Source of the DNA: Zoogloea sp.
GTDB taxonomy: Bacteria; Pseudomonadota; Gammaproteobacteria; Burkholderiales; Rhodocyclaceae
Assembly: GCF_023150065.1 (NCBI RefSeq)
Contig: NZ_JAKLLN010000010.1
Coordinates: 1-64,000, forward strand
DNA length: 64,000 bases
Direction: 5' to 3'
Made by a program: the position numbers and the translations under genes. Of this stretch, positions 11,103 through 18,737 are shown in pieces. How positions within the stretch are numbered: position 1 is the stretch's first letter; each line of letters opens with the position of its first letter. Under the pieces are notes generated by a model. It had not been told where the DNA came from and made no database searches. It saw only the letters and a list, made by a program, of their open reading frames with translations.

Positions 11103-11912
11103 CTATTGTCTGGCTTTGATGTAAAGCTGCCTGGCTGCGCTTCCGGGGGCACTGCGTTCTTCGGTAGTGAAGAGGTCTGAGTGTCCGCGAATGAGGTCTG
11201 ATAGTTTCTTGAACCCGTAAAGCCGGGAGTCGAAGTCGGGCTGGATCTTCTGGAGGTAGCTGCCGAATGTGCCAAGGTGGGCCCATCCATGGTCGTCGCT
11301 GGATTTTTCGAGGGCCTCCATCAGAAACTCTTTCGGGAATGCTGGCAGATGGATTTCACCTACAGGAGCGAGGCTGGTTCCGGACTGCTGTTGGGGTGGC
11401 GCTTCAGGTTCGGTCTTGTTCTTCTCGCTGCCAGGCTCAATAGGCTTTCTCAGAACCTCCGTGAATACAAACTTGTGACATGCATTGCGGAAGGCTTCGG
11501 GCGTCTTTTGCTCGCCAAAACCGTAAACGACCAGACCTTCCTCGCGAAGACGAACAGCCAGACCGGTGAAGTCGCTGTCGCTGGTGACCAAGCAATATCC
11601 ATCAAATCTGCGGGTGTATAGAAGATCCATTGCGTCGATGATCATCGTGCTGTCGGTCGCATTCTTGCCCGTTGTATAGGCGAACTGCTGAACAGGTTTG
11701 ATGGAGTGACGATTGAGAACTTTCTTCCAGGATGAACTCGACGGAGAGGTGAAGTCACCGTAGATGCGCCTGACGGTTGCTTCACCGAAACGAGCGACTT
11801 CTTCCAGCAGTGCTTCAATCACTGCTGCCTGAGCGTTGTCTGCGTCGATTAGGACGGCGAGTCGCTTGGCAGGCTCTTCGGCTTCAACACGGACGATGGT
11901 CTTGGGTTGCAT
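11103..11912 (-). CDS. NYN-domain (LabA/DUF88) protein with OST-HTH/LOTUS domain
   Basis: A 269-aa protein. The N-terminal NYN (PIN-like) nuclease fold shows the acidic residues LAVLIDADNAQ, GKNATDSTMIIDAMDLL and LVTSDSDFTGL, consistent with a metal-dependent RNase. After a linker, the C-terminus (EFLMEALEKSSDDHGWAHLG to FKKLSDLIRGH) matches an OST-HTH/LOTUS RNA-binding domain. This is the common bacterial LabA-like architecture. The start MQPKTIV is preferred; the frame is open to 11948 without a ribosome site. It is convergent with the DUF4160/DUF2442 pair, so both may belong to one accessory cassette. Confidence 0.82.
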   Translation of the reverse strand: MQPKTIVRVEAEEPAKRLAVLIDADNAQAAVIEALLEEVARFGEATVRRIYGDFTSPSSSSWKKVLNRHSIKPVQQFAYTTGKNATDSTMIIDAMDLLYTRRFDGYCLVTSDSDFTGLAVRLREEGLVVYGFGEQKTPEAFRNACHKFVFTEVLRKPIEPGSEKNKTEPEAPPQQQSGTSLAPVGEIHLPAFPKEFLMEALEKSSDDHGWAHLGTFGSYLQKIQPDFDSRLYGFKKLSDLIRGHSDLFTTEERSAPGSAARQLYIKARQ

Positions 11913-12061
11913 ACAGAATTCCACGAGATTTTTTTGTGCTACGAGCATAGCTGACGGGCTCGAGGCTGTCCGCTTTCTTTAGCTTCCCGGAGCTGAGGGT
12001 TACAGGGAAAGTGACTTTGCCCCCCGTCTCTCGTCAAAATGTTATCCAGCTCTGAAAACGA

Positions 12062-12081
12062 AAGGGGGCCGAAGCCCCCTT
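12062..12081 (-). terminator. Terminator of the beta-oxidation operon
   Basis: A perfect 8-bp stem, read on the minus strand as AAGGGGGC-TTCG-GCCCCCTT, is followed by the T-rich tcgttttc. It lies about 28 bp after the enoyl-CoA hydratase stop. The UUCG tetraloop and position make it a convincing intrinsic terminator. Confidence 0.8.
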
Positions 12082-12109
12082 AGTCATTCCTGTTGCTGCG
12101 AACCCCGGA

Positions 12110-12886
12110 TTACTGGTTCTTGAACTCGGCCTTGCGCTTCTCGACGAAGGCGGCCATGCCTTCTTTCTGGTCTTCGAGGGCGAAGGCGGAGTGGAAGACG
12201 CGGCGTTCGAAGAGCAGGCCTTCGTTGAGGCTGCTTTCGTAGGCGCGGTTCACCGATTCCTTGATCATCATGACCACCGGCAGGGAGAAGCCGGCGATGG
12301 TGGTGGCGGCCTTGAGGGTTTCTTCCAGCAGTTGCTCGGCGGGGATCACGCGGGCGACGAGGCCGGACTTTTCGGCCTCAAGGGCGTCCATCATGCGGGC
12401 GGTGAGGCACAGGTCCATGGCCTTGGCCTTGCCCACGGCACGGGGCAGGCGCTGGGTGCCGCCGGCGCCGGGGAGGATGCCCAGCTTGACTTCGGGCTGG
12501 CCGAACTTGGCCGTGTCGGCGGCGTAGATCATGTCGCAGCTCATGGCCAGCTCGCAGCCGCCACCCAGGGCGAAACCCGCCACGGCGGCGATGACCGGCT
12601 TGCGGCAGGTCTTCACGCGTTCCCAGTTGCGGGTGATGTAGTCGCCCTTGTAGGCGTCCATGTAGCTGAAGTTGGCCATCATGGTGATGTCGGCGCCGGC
12701 GGCGAAGGCCTTTTCGGAGCCGGTGATGACGATACAGCCGATGGCCTCGTCGGCCTCGAAGGCGTTGAGGGCCAGGCCCAGTTCGTCCACCAGGGCGTCG
12801 TTGAGGGCGTTGAGGGCCTTCGGACGGTTGAGGGTGATGAGGCCGACCTTGCCGCGGGTCTCGACGATGATGTTCTGGTATTCCAT
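12110..12886 (-). CDS. Enoyl-CoA hydratase
   Basis: Crotonase-fold hydratase adding water to trans-2-enoyl-CoA; 258 aa. The oxyanion-hole segments [14 protein letters not shown] and [14 protein letters not shown] and both catalytic acids (GGGCE and [20 protein letters not shown]) are intact. The start at [13 protein letters not shown] has a good Shine-Dalgarno (CAGGAGAAAGC upstream). It is the last gene of the operon SDR-thiolase-acyl-CoA dehydrogenase-CoA transferase-hydratase and ends at a terminator. By context it hydrates a 2-methyl-branched enoyl-CoA (inference); the family alone does not fix the chain length. Confidence 0.93.
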   Translation of the reverse strand: MEYQNIIVETRGKVGLITLNRPKALNALNDALVDELGLALNAFEADEAIGCIVITGSEKAFAAGADITMMANFSYMDAYKGDYITRNWERVKTCRKPVIAAVAGFALGGGCELAMSCDMIYAADTAKFGQPEVKLGILPGAGGTQRLPRAVGKAKAMDLCLTARMMDALEAEKSGLVARVIPAEQLLEETLKAATTIAGFSLPVVMMIKESVNRAYESSLNEGLLFERRVFHSAFALEDQKEGMAAFVEKRKAEFKNQ

Positions 12887-12909
12887 GCTTTCTCCTGTTG
12901 CTGCTGTTA

Positions 12910-14055
12910 TTAGACGGCCCCCGCGCTGCGCAGCCGGGCTATCGCCTCGGGGGTGAAACCCCAGTCGGCGAGCACGTCCTCGCCGGTGGCACCGACGACG
13001 GGCGGGCGGGGCTGCGCGGGAATGCTGCGGCTGAAGCGGGGGGCCGGAGCCGGCTGCATGACGCCGCCAAGCTCGATGAAAGTGCCGCGAGCCCGATTGT
13101 GCGGGTGTTCGGGCGCTTCGTCCATGTCCAGCACCGGTGCGACGCAGGCGTCGCTGCCTTCGAGCAGGGCGCACCATGCGTCGCGCGTGCGGGTCTGCAG
13201 ATGGGCGGCCAGGCGGGTCTTGAGCTCGGGCCAGCGGGCGCGGTCCCACTGCTGGCTGAAGTCCGGGTCGTCGAGGCCGGCTTTTTGCAGGAACAGGGTG
13301 TAGAACTGGGGTTCGATGGGGCCGATGGAGAGGTACTTGCCGTCGGCGCAGCGGTAGGTGTCGTAGAAGTGGGCGCCCCCGTCGAGCAGGTTGCTGCCGC
13401 GCTGCTGGGTCCATTGGCCCATGGCCTTGAGGGTGTACATCATGGTCATCAGCAGGGCCGAGCCGTCGGTCATGGCGGCATCCACCACCTGGCCCTGGCC
13501 GGAGGTGCGGGCCTCGGTGAGGGCGGCGAGCACGCCGACCACCAGCAGCATCGCGCCGCCGCCGCAGTCGGCCACCAGGTTGAGGGGCACCACCGGCTTG
13601 CCGCCGGGCTCGCCGATGGCGTGCAGGGCGCCGGACAGGGACAGGTAGTTGATGTCGTGGCCGGCAGCCTGGGCCAGCGGGCCGCTCTGGCCCCAGCCGG
13701 TCATGCGGCCATAGACGAGGCGCGGGTTGGCCTCGAGGCAGGTGTCGGGGCCCAGGCCGATGCGCTCCATCACACCGGGGCGGTAGCCTTCGACGAGGAT
13801 GTCGGCGCCGGCCACCAGCTGTTTCGCGGCATCCAGCCCTTCAGGCTTCTTCAGGTCGAGGGTGACGACGCGGCGGGAGCGGTTGAGGATGTCGATCTTC
13901 GGGTCGAACAGATCGGAGGCCGGCTTGGCGCCAGGGGCCGGTTTGCGCTCGATGCGCACGACCTCGGCGCCCAGGTCGGCGAGGATCATGGCGGCCATCG
14001 GGCAGGGGCCGAGGGCGGCGAATTCGATGACTTTGATGCCGTGCAGGGGGCCCAC
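12910..14055 (-). CDS. CaiB/BaiF family protein, alpha-methylacyl-CoA racemase-like
   Basis: Class III CoA-transferase fold; 381 aa from a GTG start with the site GGAG five bases upstream. The N-terminus [18 protein letters not shown] and the AMACR-type catalytic segment [20 protein letters not shown] (His-Asp pair) point to alpha-methylacyl-CoA racemase rather than formyl-CoA transferase. In the operon it would interconvert (R)- and (S)-2-methylacyl-CoA so the dehydrogenase can act. A 119-bp palindromic element lies between it and the upstream dehydrogenase. Confidence 0.85.
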   Translation of the reverse strand: MGPLHGIKVIEFAALGPCPMAAMILADLGAEVVRIERKPAPGAKPASDLFDPKIDILNRSRRVVTLDLKKPEGLDAAKQLVAGADILVEGYRPGVMERIGLGPDTCLEANPRLVYGRMTGWGQSGPLAQAAGHDINYLSLSGALHAIGEPGGKPVVPLNLVADCGGGAMLLVVGVLAALTEARTSGQGQVVDAAMTDGSALLMTMMYTLKAMGQWTQQRGSNLLDGGAHFYDTYRCADGKYLSIGPIEPQFYTLFLQKAGLDDPDFSQQWDRARWPELKTRLAAHLQTRTRDAWCALLEGSDACVAPVLDMDEAPEHPHNRARGTFIELGGVMQPAPAPRFSRSIPAQPRPPVVGATGEDVLADWGFTPEAIARLRSAGAV

Positions 14056-14110
14056 ACTTTCTCCTTTCACACCTATTGTTTTCGGTCCTGCAAATGCACC
14101 AAGAAGCTGT

Positions 14111-14229
14111 AAAGGGTACAGCGGGCGTAGTGAGCGGGCCGAGGTCGCGATGAGGAGCACAGCCGTACTTGAGTACGGCGAGCACCGCAATTGCGAGATC
14201 GACCCGCGCAGTAGCCCGATGTGCCCTTT
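14111..14229. repeat. 119-bp full-length imperfect palindrome inside the operon
   Basis: The ends AAAGGGTACAGCGGGC (14111-14126) and GCCCGATGTGCCCTTT (14214-14229) are inverted repeats. The centre is a perfect hairpin, GCCGTAC-TTGA-GTACGGC (14162-14179). Most of the intervening bases also pair between arms, so the whole element can fold into one long hairpin centred at 14170. Its right end overlaps the stop codon of the acyl-CoA dehydrogenase. It looks like a dispersed structured repeat (MITE- or REP-like). Confidence 0.7.
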
Positions 14230-15364
14230 ACTCGGTGGCGATGCTGCGGCCGATGACCAGGCGCTGGATGTCGTTGGCGCCTTCGTAGATCTGGCTGATG
14301 CGCACGTCGCGGTAGATGCGCTCCACCGGGAAGTCGCTGGTGTAGCCCACGCCGCCGTGGATCTGGATGGCGTCGGAGGCGATCTTCTCGGCGGCTTCCG
14401 AGGCGAACATCTTGGCCATCGAGGCTTCCTTCAGGCAGGGCTTGCCGGCGTCCTTGAGCTGGGCGGCACGCCACACCATCAGGCGGGCGGCGTCGAGCAG
14501 GGTGTTCATGTCGGCCAGGCGGAAGTTGACGGCCTGGTGCTCGATGATGGGCACGCCGAAGGTCACACGTTCCTTGGCGTAGCGCACGGCGGCTTCGAAG
14601 GCGGCGCGGGCCATGCCGATGCTCTGGGCGGCGATGCCGATGCGGCCGGCTTCCAGGTTGGAGAGGGCGATCTTGTAGCCTTCGCCTTCCTTGCCGAGCA
14701 GCGCGCTGGCGGGCACGCGGCAGTTCTCGAGAATGATCTGCACGGTGTCGGAGGCGTGCTGGCCCATCTTGTCCTCGGTGCGGCCGACGATGAAGCCGGG
14801 GGTGCTGGTCGGGATCAGGAAGCAGGAGATGCCCTTCTTGCCGGCAGCCTTGTCGGTGACGGCGAAGACGATGGCCATGTGGGCGTGCTTGCCGGTGGTG
14901 ATGAACTGCTTGACGCCGTTGAGCACGAAATCGTTGCCGTCACGGTCGGCGCGGGTGGTGATGGCTGCCGCATCCGAGCCGGTGTGGGGCTCGGTGAGGC
15001 AGAAGCAGCCCAGCTTCTCACCGCGGGCCAGGGGCTTCAGCCATTCCTCCTTCTGCTGGTCGGTGCCGTACTTCTGGGTGATGCCGCAGGCCAGGGAGTT
15101 CTGCACCGAGACGATGGTGGAAGTGGCGCCGTCGCCGGCGGCAATCTCTTCGAGGGTGAGCACCAGGCTCATGTAGTCCATGCCGGCGCCGTCCCACTCT
15201 TCGGGCACGCACATGCCCATGGCGCCCAGCTCGCCGAGCTCCTTGAGGGCCTGGGCGGGGAAGGTGTGGTGCTTGTCCCATTCGGCGGCGAAGGGGGCGA
15301 GGCGCTCCTGCGCGAAGGCGCGCATGGAGTCGCGGATCATTTCCTGTTCTTGGGTGAGGATCAT
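14228..15364 (-). CDS. Acyl-CoA dehydrogenase (probably 2-methyl/short branched-chain)
   Basis: FAD-dependent enzyme making the alpha-beta double bond; 378 aa from MILTQEQEMIRDSMRAFAQE. Typical segments are CFCLTEPHTGSDAAAI (FAD contact), GVKQFITTGKHAH, QAVNFRLADM and the catalytic glutamate region QIYEGANDIQRLVIGR. The start was set by homology to the family N-terminus; an open frame continues upstream into the thiolase gene. Electrons would pass to ETF. The neighbouring racemase, hydratase, SDR dehydrogenase and thiolase make a complete cycle for a 2-methyl-branched acyl-CoA such as one from isoleucine. Confidence 0.93.
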   Translation of the reverse strand: MILTQEQEMIRDSMRAFAQERLAPFAAEWDKHHTFPAQALKELGELGAMGMCVPEEWDGAGMDYMSLVLTLEEIAAGDGATSTIVSVQNSLACGITQKYGTDQQKEEWLKPLARGEKLGCFCLTEPHTGSDAAAITTRADRDGNDFVLNGVKQFITTGKHAHMAIVFAVTDKAAGKKGISCFLIPTSTPGFIVGRTEDKMGQHASDTVQIILENCRVPASALLGKEGEGYKIALSNLEAGRIGIAAQSIGMARAAFEAAVRYAKERVTFGVPIIEHQAVNFRLADMNTLLDAARLMVWRAAQLKDAGKPCLKEASMAKMFASEAAEKIASDAIQIHGGVGYTSDFPVERIYRDVRISQIYEGANDIQRLVIGRSIATE

Positions 15365-15408
15365 GGTGTGGATTCCTGAATATCGTCGATCGGGCCCGGA
15401 GACGGGCT

Positions 15409-16605
15409 TTAGAGCATTTCCACGGCCAGGGCGGTGGCTTCGCCGCCGCCGATGCACAGGCTGGCGATGCCGCGCTTGCCACCGGTCTGCTTGAGGGCGC
15501 CGAGCAGGGTGACGATGATGCGGGCACCGGAGGCGCCGATGGGGTGGCCCAGGGCGCAGGCGCCGCCGTGGATGTTCACCTTGGCCGGGTCGAGCTGCAG
15601 GTCGCGGATGGCGGCCATGGTGACGACGGCGAAGGCTTCGTTGATTTCCCACAGGTCCACGTCACCGGCAGCCCAGCCAGCCTTGTCGAGGAGCTTCTGC
15701 ATGGCGCCCACCGGGGCGGTGGGGAAGTTGGCGGGCAGGCCGGCGTGGTTGGTGTGGCCGACGATGCGGGCGATGGGCTTGGCGCCGAGCTTGTCGGCGG
15801 TGGAGGCGCGCATCAGCACCAGGGCGGCGGCGCCGTCGGAGATGGAGCTGGAGTTGGCGGCGGTCACGGTGCCGTCCTTCTTGAAGGCCGGCTTGAGGCT
15901 GGGGATCTTGTCGATGCTGGCCTTGGGCGGCTGCTCGTCGTCGGCGATGGTCACGTCGCCCTTGCGGCCGGCCACGGTGACGGGGGCGATCTCCCACTGG
16001 AAGGCGCCGCCCTTGATGGCGGCCTGGGCGCGGGTGGTGGAGGTGATGGCCCAGGCGTCCTGCTCTTCACGGGTGAAACCGTAGTTGCCGGCACAGTCTT
16101 CGGCGAAGGTGCCCATCAGGCGGCCGTTGGTTTCCTTGCCGTAGCGGTCTTCCAGGCCGTCGAAGAACATGTGGTCGAGCACCTGGCCGTGGCCCAGGCG
16201 CATGCCGCCGCGGGCCTTGGGCAGCATGTAGGGGGCGTTGGACATGGACTCCATGCCACCGGCAACGGCCACTTCGACGCTGCCGGACACCAGCAGGTCG
16301 TGGGCCAGCAGGGTGGCCTTCATGCCGGAGCCACACACCTTGTTGATGGTGGTACAGCCGGCGCTGAGGGCCAGGCCGCCGTTGAGAGCAGCCTGGCGGG
16401 CCGGGGCCTGACCGAGGCCGGCGGGCAGCACACAGCCGAAGATCAGTTCCTGCACGGCATCGGCGGGCACACCGGCGCGCTCGATGGCGGCCTTGATGGC
16501 GACGCCGCCCAGCTGGGGCGCGGTGAGGCTGGCGAAATCACCCTGGAAGCCCCCCATCGGGGTGCGGGCGGCGGAGACGATGACGATCGGGTCTTGGTTG
16601 CTCAT
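15409..16605 (-). CDS. Acetyl-CoA acyltransferase (thiolase)
   Basis: Degradative or biosynthetic thiolase, 398 aa. The nucleophilic cysteine is in TTINKVCGSGMKA, the histidine in GGACALGHPIGASGAR and the second cysteine in IASLCIGGGEATALAVE near the C-terminus. The insertion loop around GHGQVLDHMFFDGLEDRYG is characteristic of acetoacetyl-CoA/2-methylacetoacetyl-CoA thiolases. Within the operon it would release acetyl-CoA and propionyl-CoA from 2-methylacetoacetyl-CoA (inference). It lies 44 bp upstream of the dehydrogenase gene. Confidence 0.94.
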   Translation of the reverse strand: MSNQDPIVIVSAARTPMGGFQGDFASLTAPQLGGVAIKAAIERAGVPADAVQELIFGCVLPAGLGQAPARQAALNGGLALSAGCTTINKVCGSGMKATLLAHDLLVSGSVEVAVAGGMESMSNAPYMLPKARGGMRLGHGQVLDHMFFDGLEDRYGKETNGRLMGTFAEDCAGNYGFTREEQDAWAITSTTRAQAAIKGGAFQWEIAPVTVAGRKGDVTIADDEQPPKASIDKIPSLKPAFKKDGTVTAANSSSISDGAAALVLMRASTADKLGAKPIARIVGHTNHAGLPANFPTAPVGAMQKLLDKAGWAAGDVDLWEINEAFAVVTMAAIRDLQLDPAKVNIHGGACALGHPIGASGARIIVTLLGALKQTGGKRGIASLCIGGGEATALAVEML

Positions 16606-16702
16606 GGTGAAACCTTTCTGAATCGGGGTGAGGCGGCGCCGCTACCGGAGGGCGCGCAGCCGTGGGGTCGAATTCATCCGACCAGGGAAGCGTGTGGCCG
16701 CC

Positions 16703-17467
16703 TTACTTGGCCGCCATGCGGATGGCGCCGTCCAGGCGGATCACCTCGCCGTTGAGGTAGCTGTTGCCGAAGATGTGCTCCACCAGCGCGGCGTACTCGG
16801 CCGGCTTGCCCATGCGGGAGGGGAAGGGAACCATCTTGCCGAGGGCGTCCTGCACGTCGGCGGGCATGCCCAGCAGCATCGGGGTTTCCATGATGCCCGG
16901 GGCGATGGTCATGACGCGGATGCCGGAGCGGCACAGCTCGCGGGCGATCGGCAGGGTCATGGCAACCACGCCGCCCTTGGAGGCCGCGTAGCCGGCCTGG
17001 CCGAGCTGGCCGTCAAAGGCCGCCACCGAGGCGGTGCTGACGATCACGCCGCGCTCGCCGCCGGCATCGGCTTCGTTCTTGCTCATGATCTCGGCGGCGA
17101 GGCGGATCATGTTGAAGCTGCCCACCAGGTTGATGTTGATGGTGCGGGCGAAGCTCTCCAGCTTGTGGGCGCCGTCGCGGCCGACCACCTTCTCGGCGGG
17201 GGCGATGCCCGCACAGTTCACCAGGCCGCGCAGGCTGCCCATCTCGACGGCTGCGGCGAAGGCGCCTTTGGCACTCTCCTCGCCGGTCACGTCGGTGGCG
17301 ACGAAGCGGGCGTTGGCACCCAGTTCGGCGGCCAGGGCCTCGCCGGCCTCCTTGTTCACATCGGCCAGCACGACCTTGCCACCGCGGGCCACGATCATGC
17401 GCGCGGTCGCTGCACCCAGGCCGGAACCGCCACCGGTCACCACGAATACGTTGTTGTTGATCTCCAT
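16703..17467 (-). CDS. SDR 3-hydroxyacyl-CoA dehydrogenase (HSD10-like)
   Basis: Short-chain dehydrogenase/reductase, 254 aa. NAD-binding [14 protein letters not shown], acidic LADVNKE (NAD preference), NCAGIAP, catalytic Ser in [13 protein letters not shown] and YAASK are present. The pattern [12 protein letters not shown] and the loop [16 protein letters not shown] resemble HSD10-type 2-methyl-3-hydroxybutyryl-CoA dehydrogenases. It is the first gene of the minus-strand operon. The AraC-family gene facing away begins about 230 bp away and is its likely regulator. Confidence 0.92.
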   Translation of the reverse strand: MEINNNVFVVTGGGSGLGAATARMIVARGGKVVLADVNKEAGEALAAELGANARFVATDVTGEESAKGAFAAAVEMGSLRGLVNCAGIAPAEKVVGRDGAHKLESFARTININLVGSFNMIRLAAEIMSKNEADAGGERGVIVSTASVAAFDGQLGQAGYAASKGGVVAMTLPIARELCRSGIRVMTIAPGIMETPMLLGMPADVQDALGKMVPFPSRMGKPAEYAALVEHIFGNSYLNGEVIRLDGAIRMAAK

Positions 17468-17693
17468 GTGTTCTCTCCTCTTTTTTCTGGCTGATGGACT
17501 ATGCGCAGGATGCGCGACGTGGGGCGCAGTCTAGGCACAAGCGCCCTGGCGCTCCATGCCTAAAACGCTCATTGTGGATGGTAGAATTTGCCATACCAAA
17601 GGAATGCGAAGACCCGTCGTTTCATGTTGCGGCGCAGCGTCGCAAGGCCCGTCCTCCGTGGCGCCCCACCTCCTTTCCCCCTGTCTGCCCCCG

Positions 17694-18716
17694 ATGAGCG
17701 AGCGCACGCCCGACAAGGGCACCATCTCCATCCGTTTTGTCCGCGAGGCCCTGGTCGGGGTACGGGAGCATGGCCTCGATGTGGACGCGCTGCTGCAGCA
17801 CGCGGGGATCTCGCCGGAGCTCCTCAATGCACCCCAGGCGCGGGTCTCGTCGGCCCACTTCGGTGTGCTCTGGCACCGGGTCGCCCAGGGCATGGACGAC
17901 GAGTTCTTCGGCATGGACAGCCACCGCATGAAGGCCGGCAGCTTCACCCTGCTGTGCCACAGCGTGATCCACTGCGTGTCCCTGGAGCGGGCCCTGCGCC
18001 GGGCCCTGCGCTTCTTCCGCCTGGTGCTGGACGACTTCGAGGGCGTGCTGGTGCGCGACGGCGATACCGCCCGGGTGGTGCTGGCCGAGGGGCACGGCGA
18101 ACCGCGCCGGGCATTTGCCTACGGCACCTTCCTGATCATGATCCATGGCCTGGCCTGCTGGCTGATCGGCCGGCGCATCCCCCTGGACCACGCCAGCTTC
18201 CGCTGCCCCGAGCCGGATTTCAGCCCCGAGTGGCGGGTGCTGTTCTCCCCCGACCTGCGCTTTGGAGAGGCCGACACCCAGATCGCCTTTCCGGCCGAGT
18301 TCCTCGACATGGCCAACGTGCAGAACGAGCGCACCATGAAGGTCTTCCTGCGCAGCGCGCCGGCCAACTTTCTGGTCAAGTACCGCAACAGCGATGGCCT
18401 GGTGGCACGCATCCGGCGCCAACTGCGGCACATTCCGCCCGACACCTGGCCCGATTTCGAGACCCTGGCCCAGCAGCTGCATTTCTCGGCCTCCACCCTG
18501 CGCCGCCACCTGATCGACGAGGGCCAGTCCTACCAGTCCATCAAGGATGACCTGCGCCGTGACCTGGCCATCAGCCAGCTCAGCCATTCCGACAAGTCGG
18601 TGCTCGACATCGCCCTCGAACTGGGCTTTGCCGAAGCCAGCGCCTTCCACCGGGCCTTCAAGAAGTGGACCGGGGCCCGGCCGGGGGAATACCGGCGCGC
18701 CCTGGCGGGGCAATAG
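17694..18716 (+). CDS. AraC-family transcriptional regulator with Arabinose_bd-type sensor domain
   Basis: A 340-aa regulator. The N-terminal ligand domain (SIRFVREALVGVREHGLDVD to about residue 210) is of the type found in OruR/ArgR-like AraC proteins. The C-terminal DNA-binding region has two helix-turn-helix units (LAQQLHFSASTLRRHLIDEG and VLDIALELGFAEASAFHRAF) and ends KKWTGARPGEYRR. Transcribed away from the beta-oxidation operon, it probably controls that operon in response to its acyl-CoA or free acid. The start MSERTPDKG is chosen at the domain boundary; the frame is open 46 codons further. It ends 21 bp before the HD-GYP gene. Confidence 0.88.
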   Translation: MSERTPDKGTISIRFVREALVGVREHGLDVDALLQHAGISPELLNAPQARVSSAHFGVLWHRVAQGMDDEFFGMDSHRMKAGSFTLLCHSVIHCVSLERALRRALRFFRLVLDDFEGVLVRDGDTARVVLAEGHGEPRRAFAYGTFLIMIHGLACWLIGRRIPLDHASFRCPEPDFSPEWRVLFSPDLRFGEADTQIAFPAEFLDMANVQNERTMKVFLRSAPANFLVKYRNSDGLVARIRRQLRHIPPDTWPDFETLAQQLHFSASTLRRHLIDEGQSYQSIKDDLRRDLAISQLSHSDKSVLDIALELGFAEASAFHRAFKKWTGARPGEYRRALAGQ

Positions 18717-18737
18717 CCCAGGAAAAGGACCACACCC

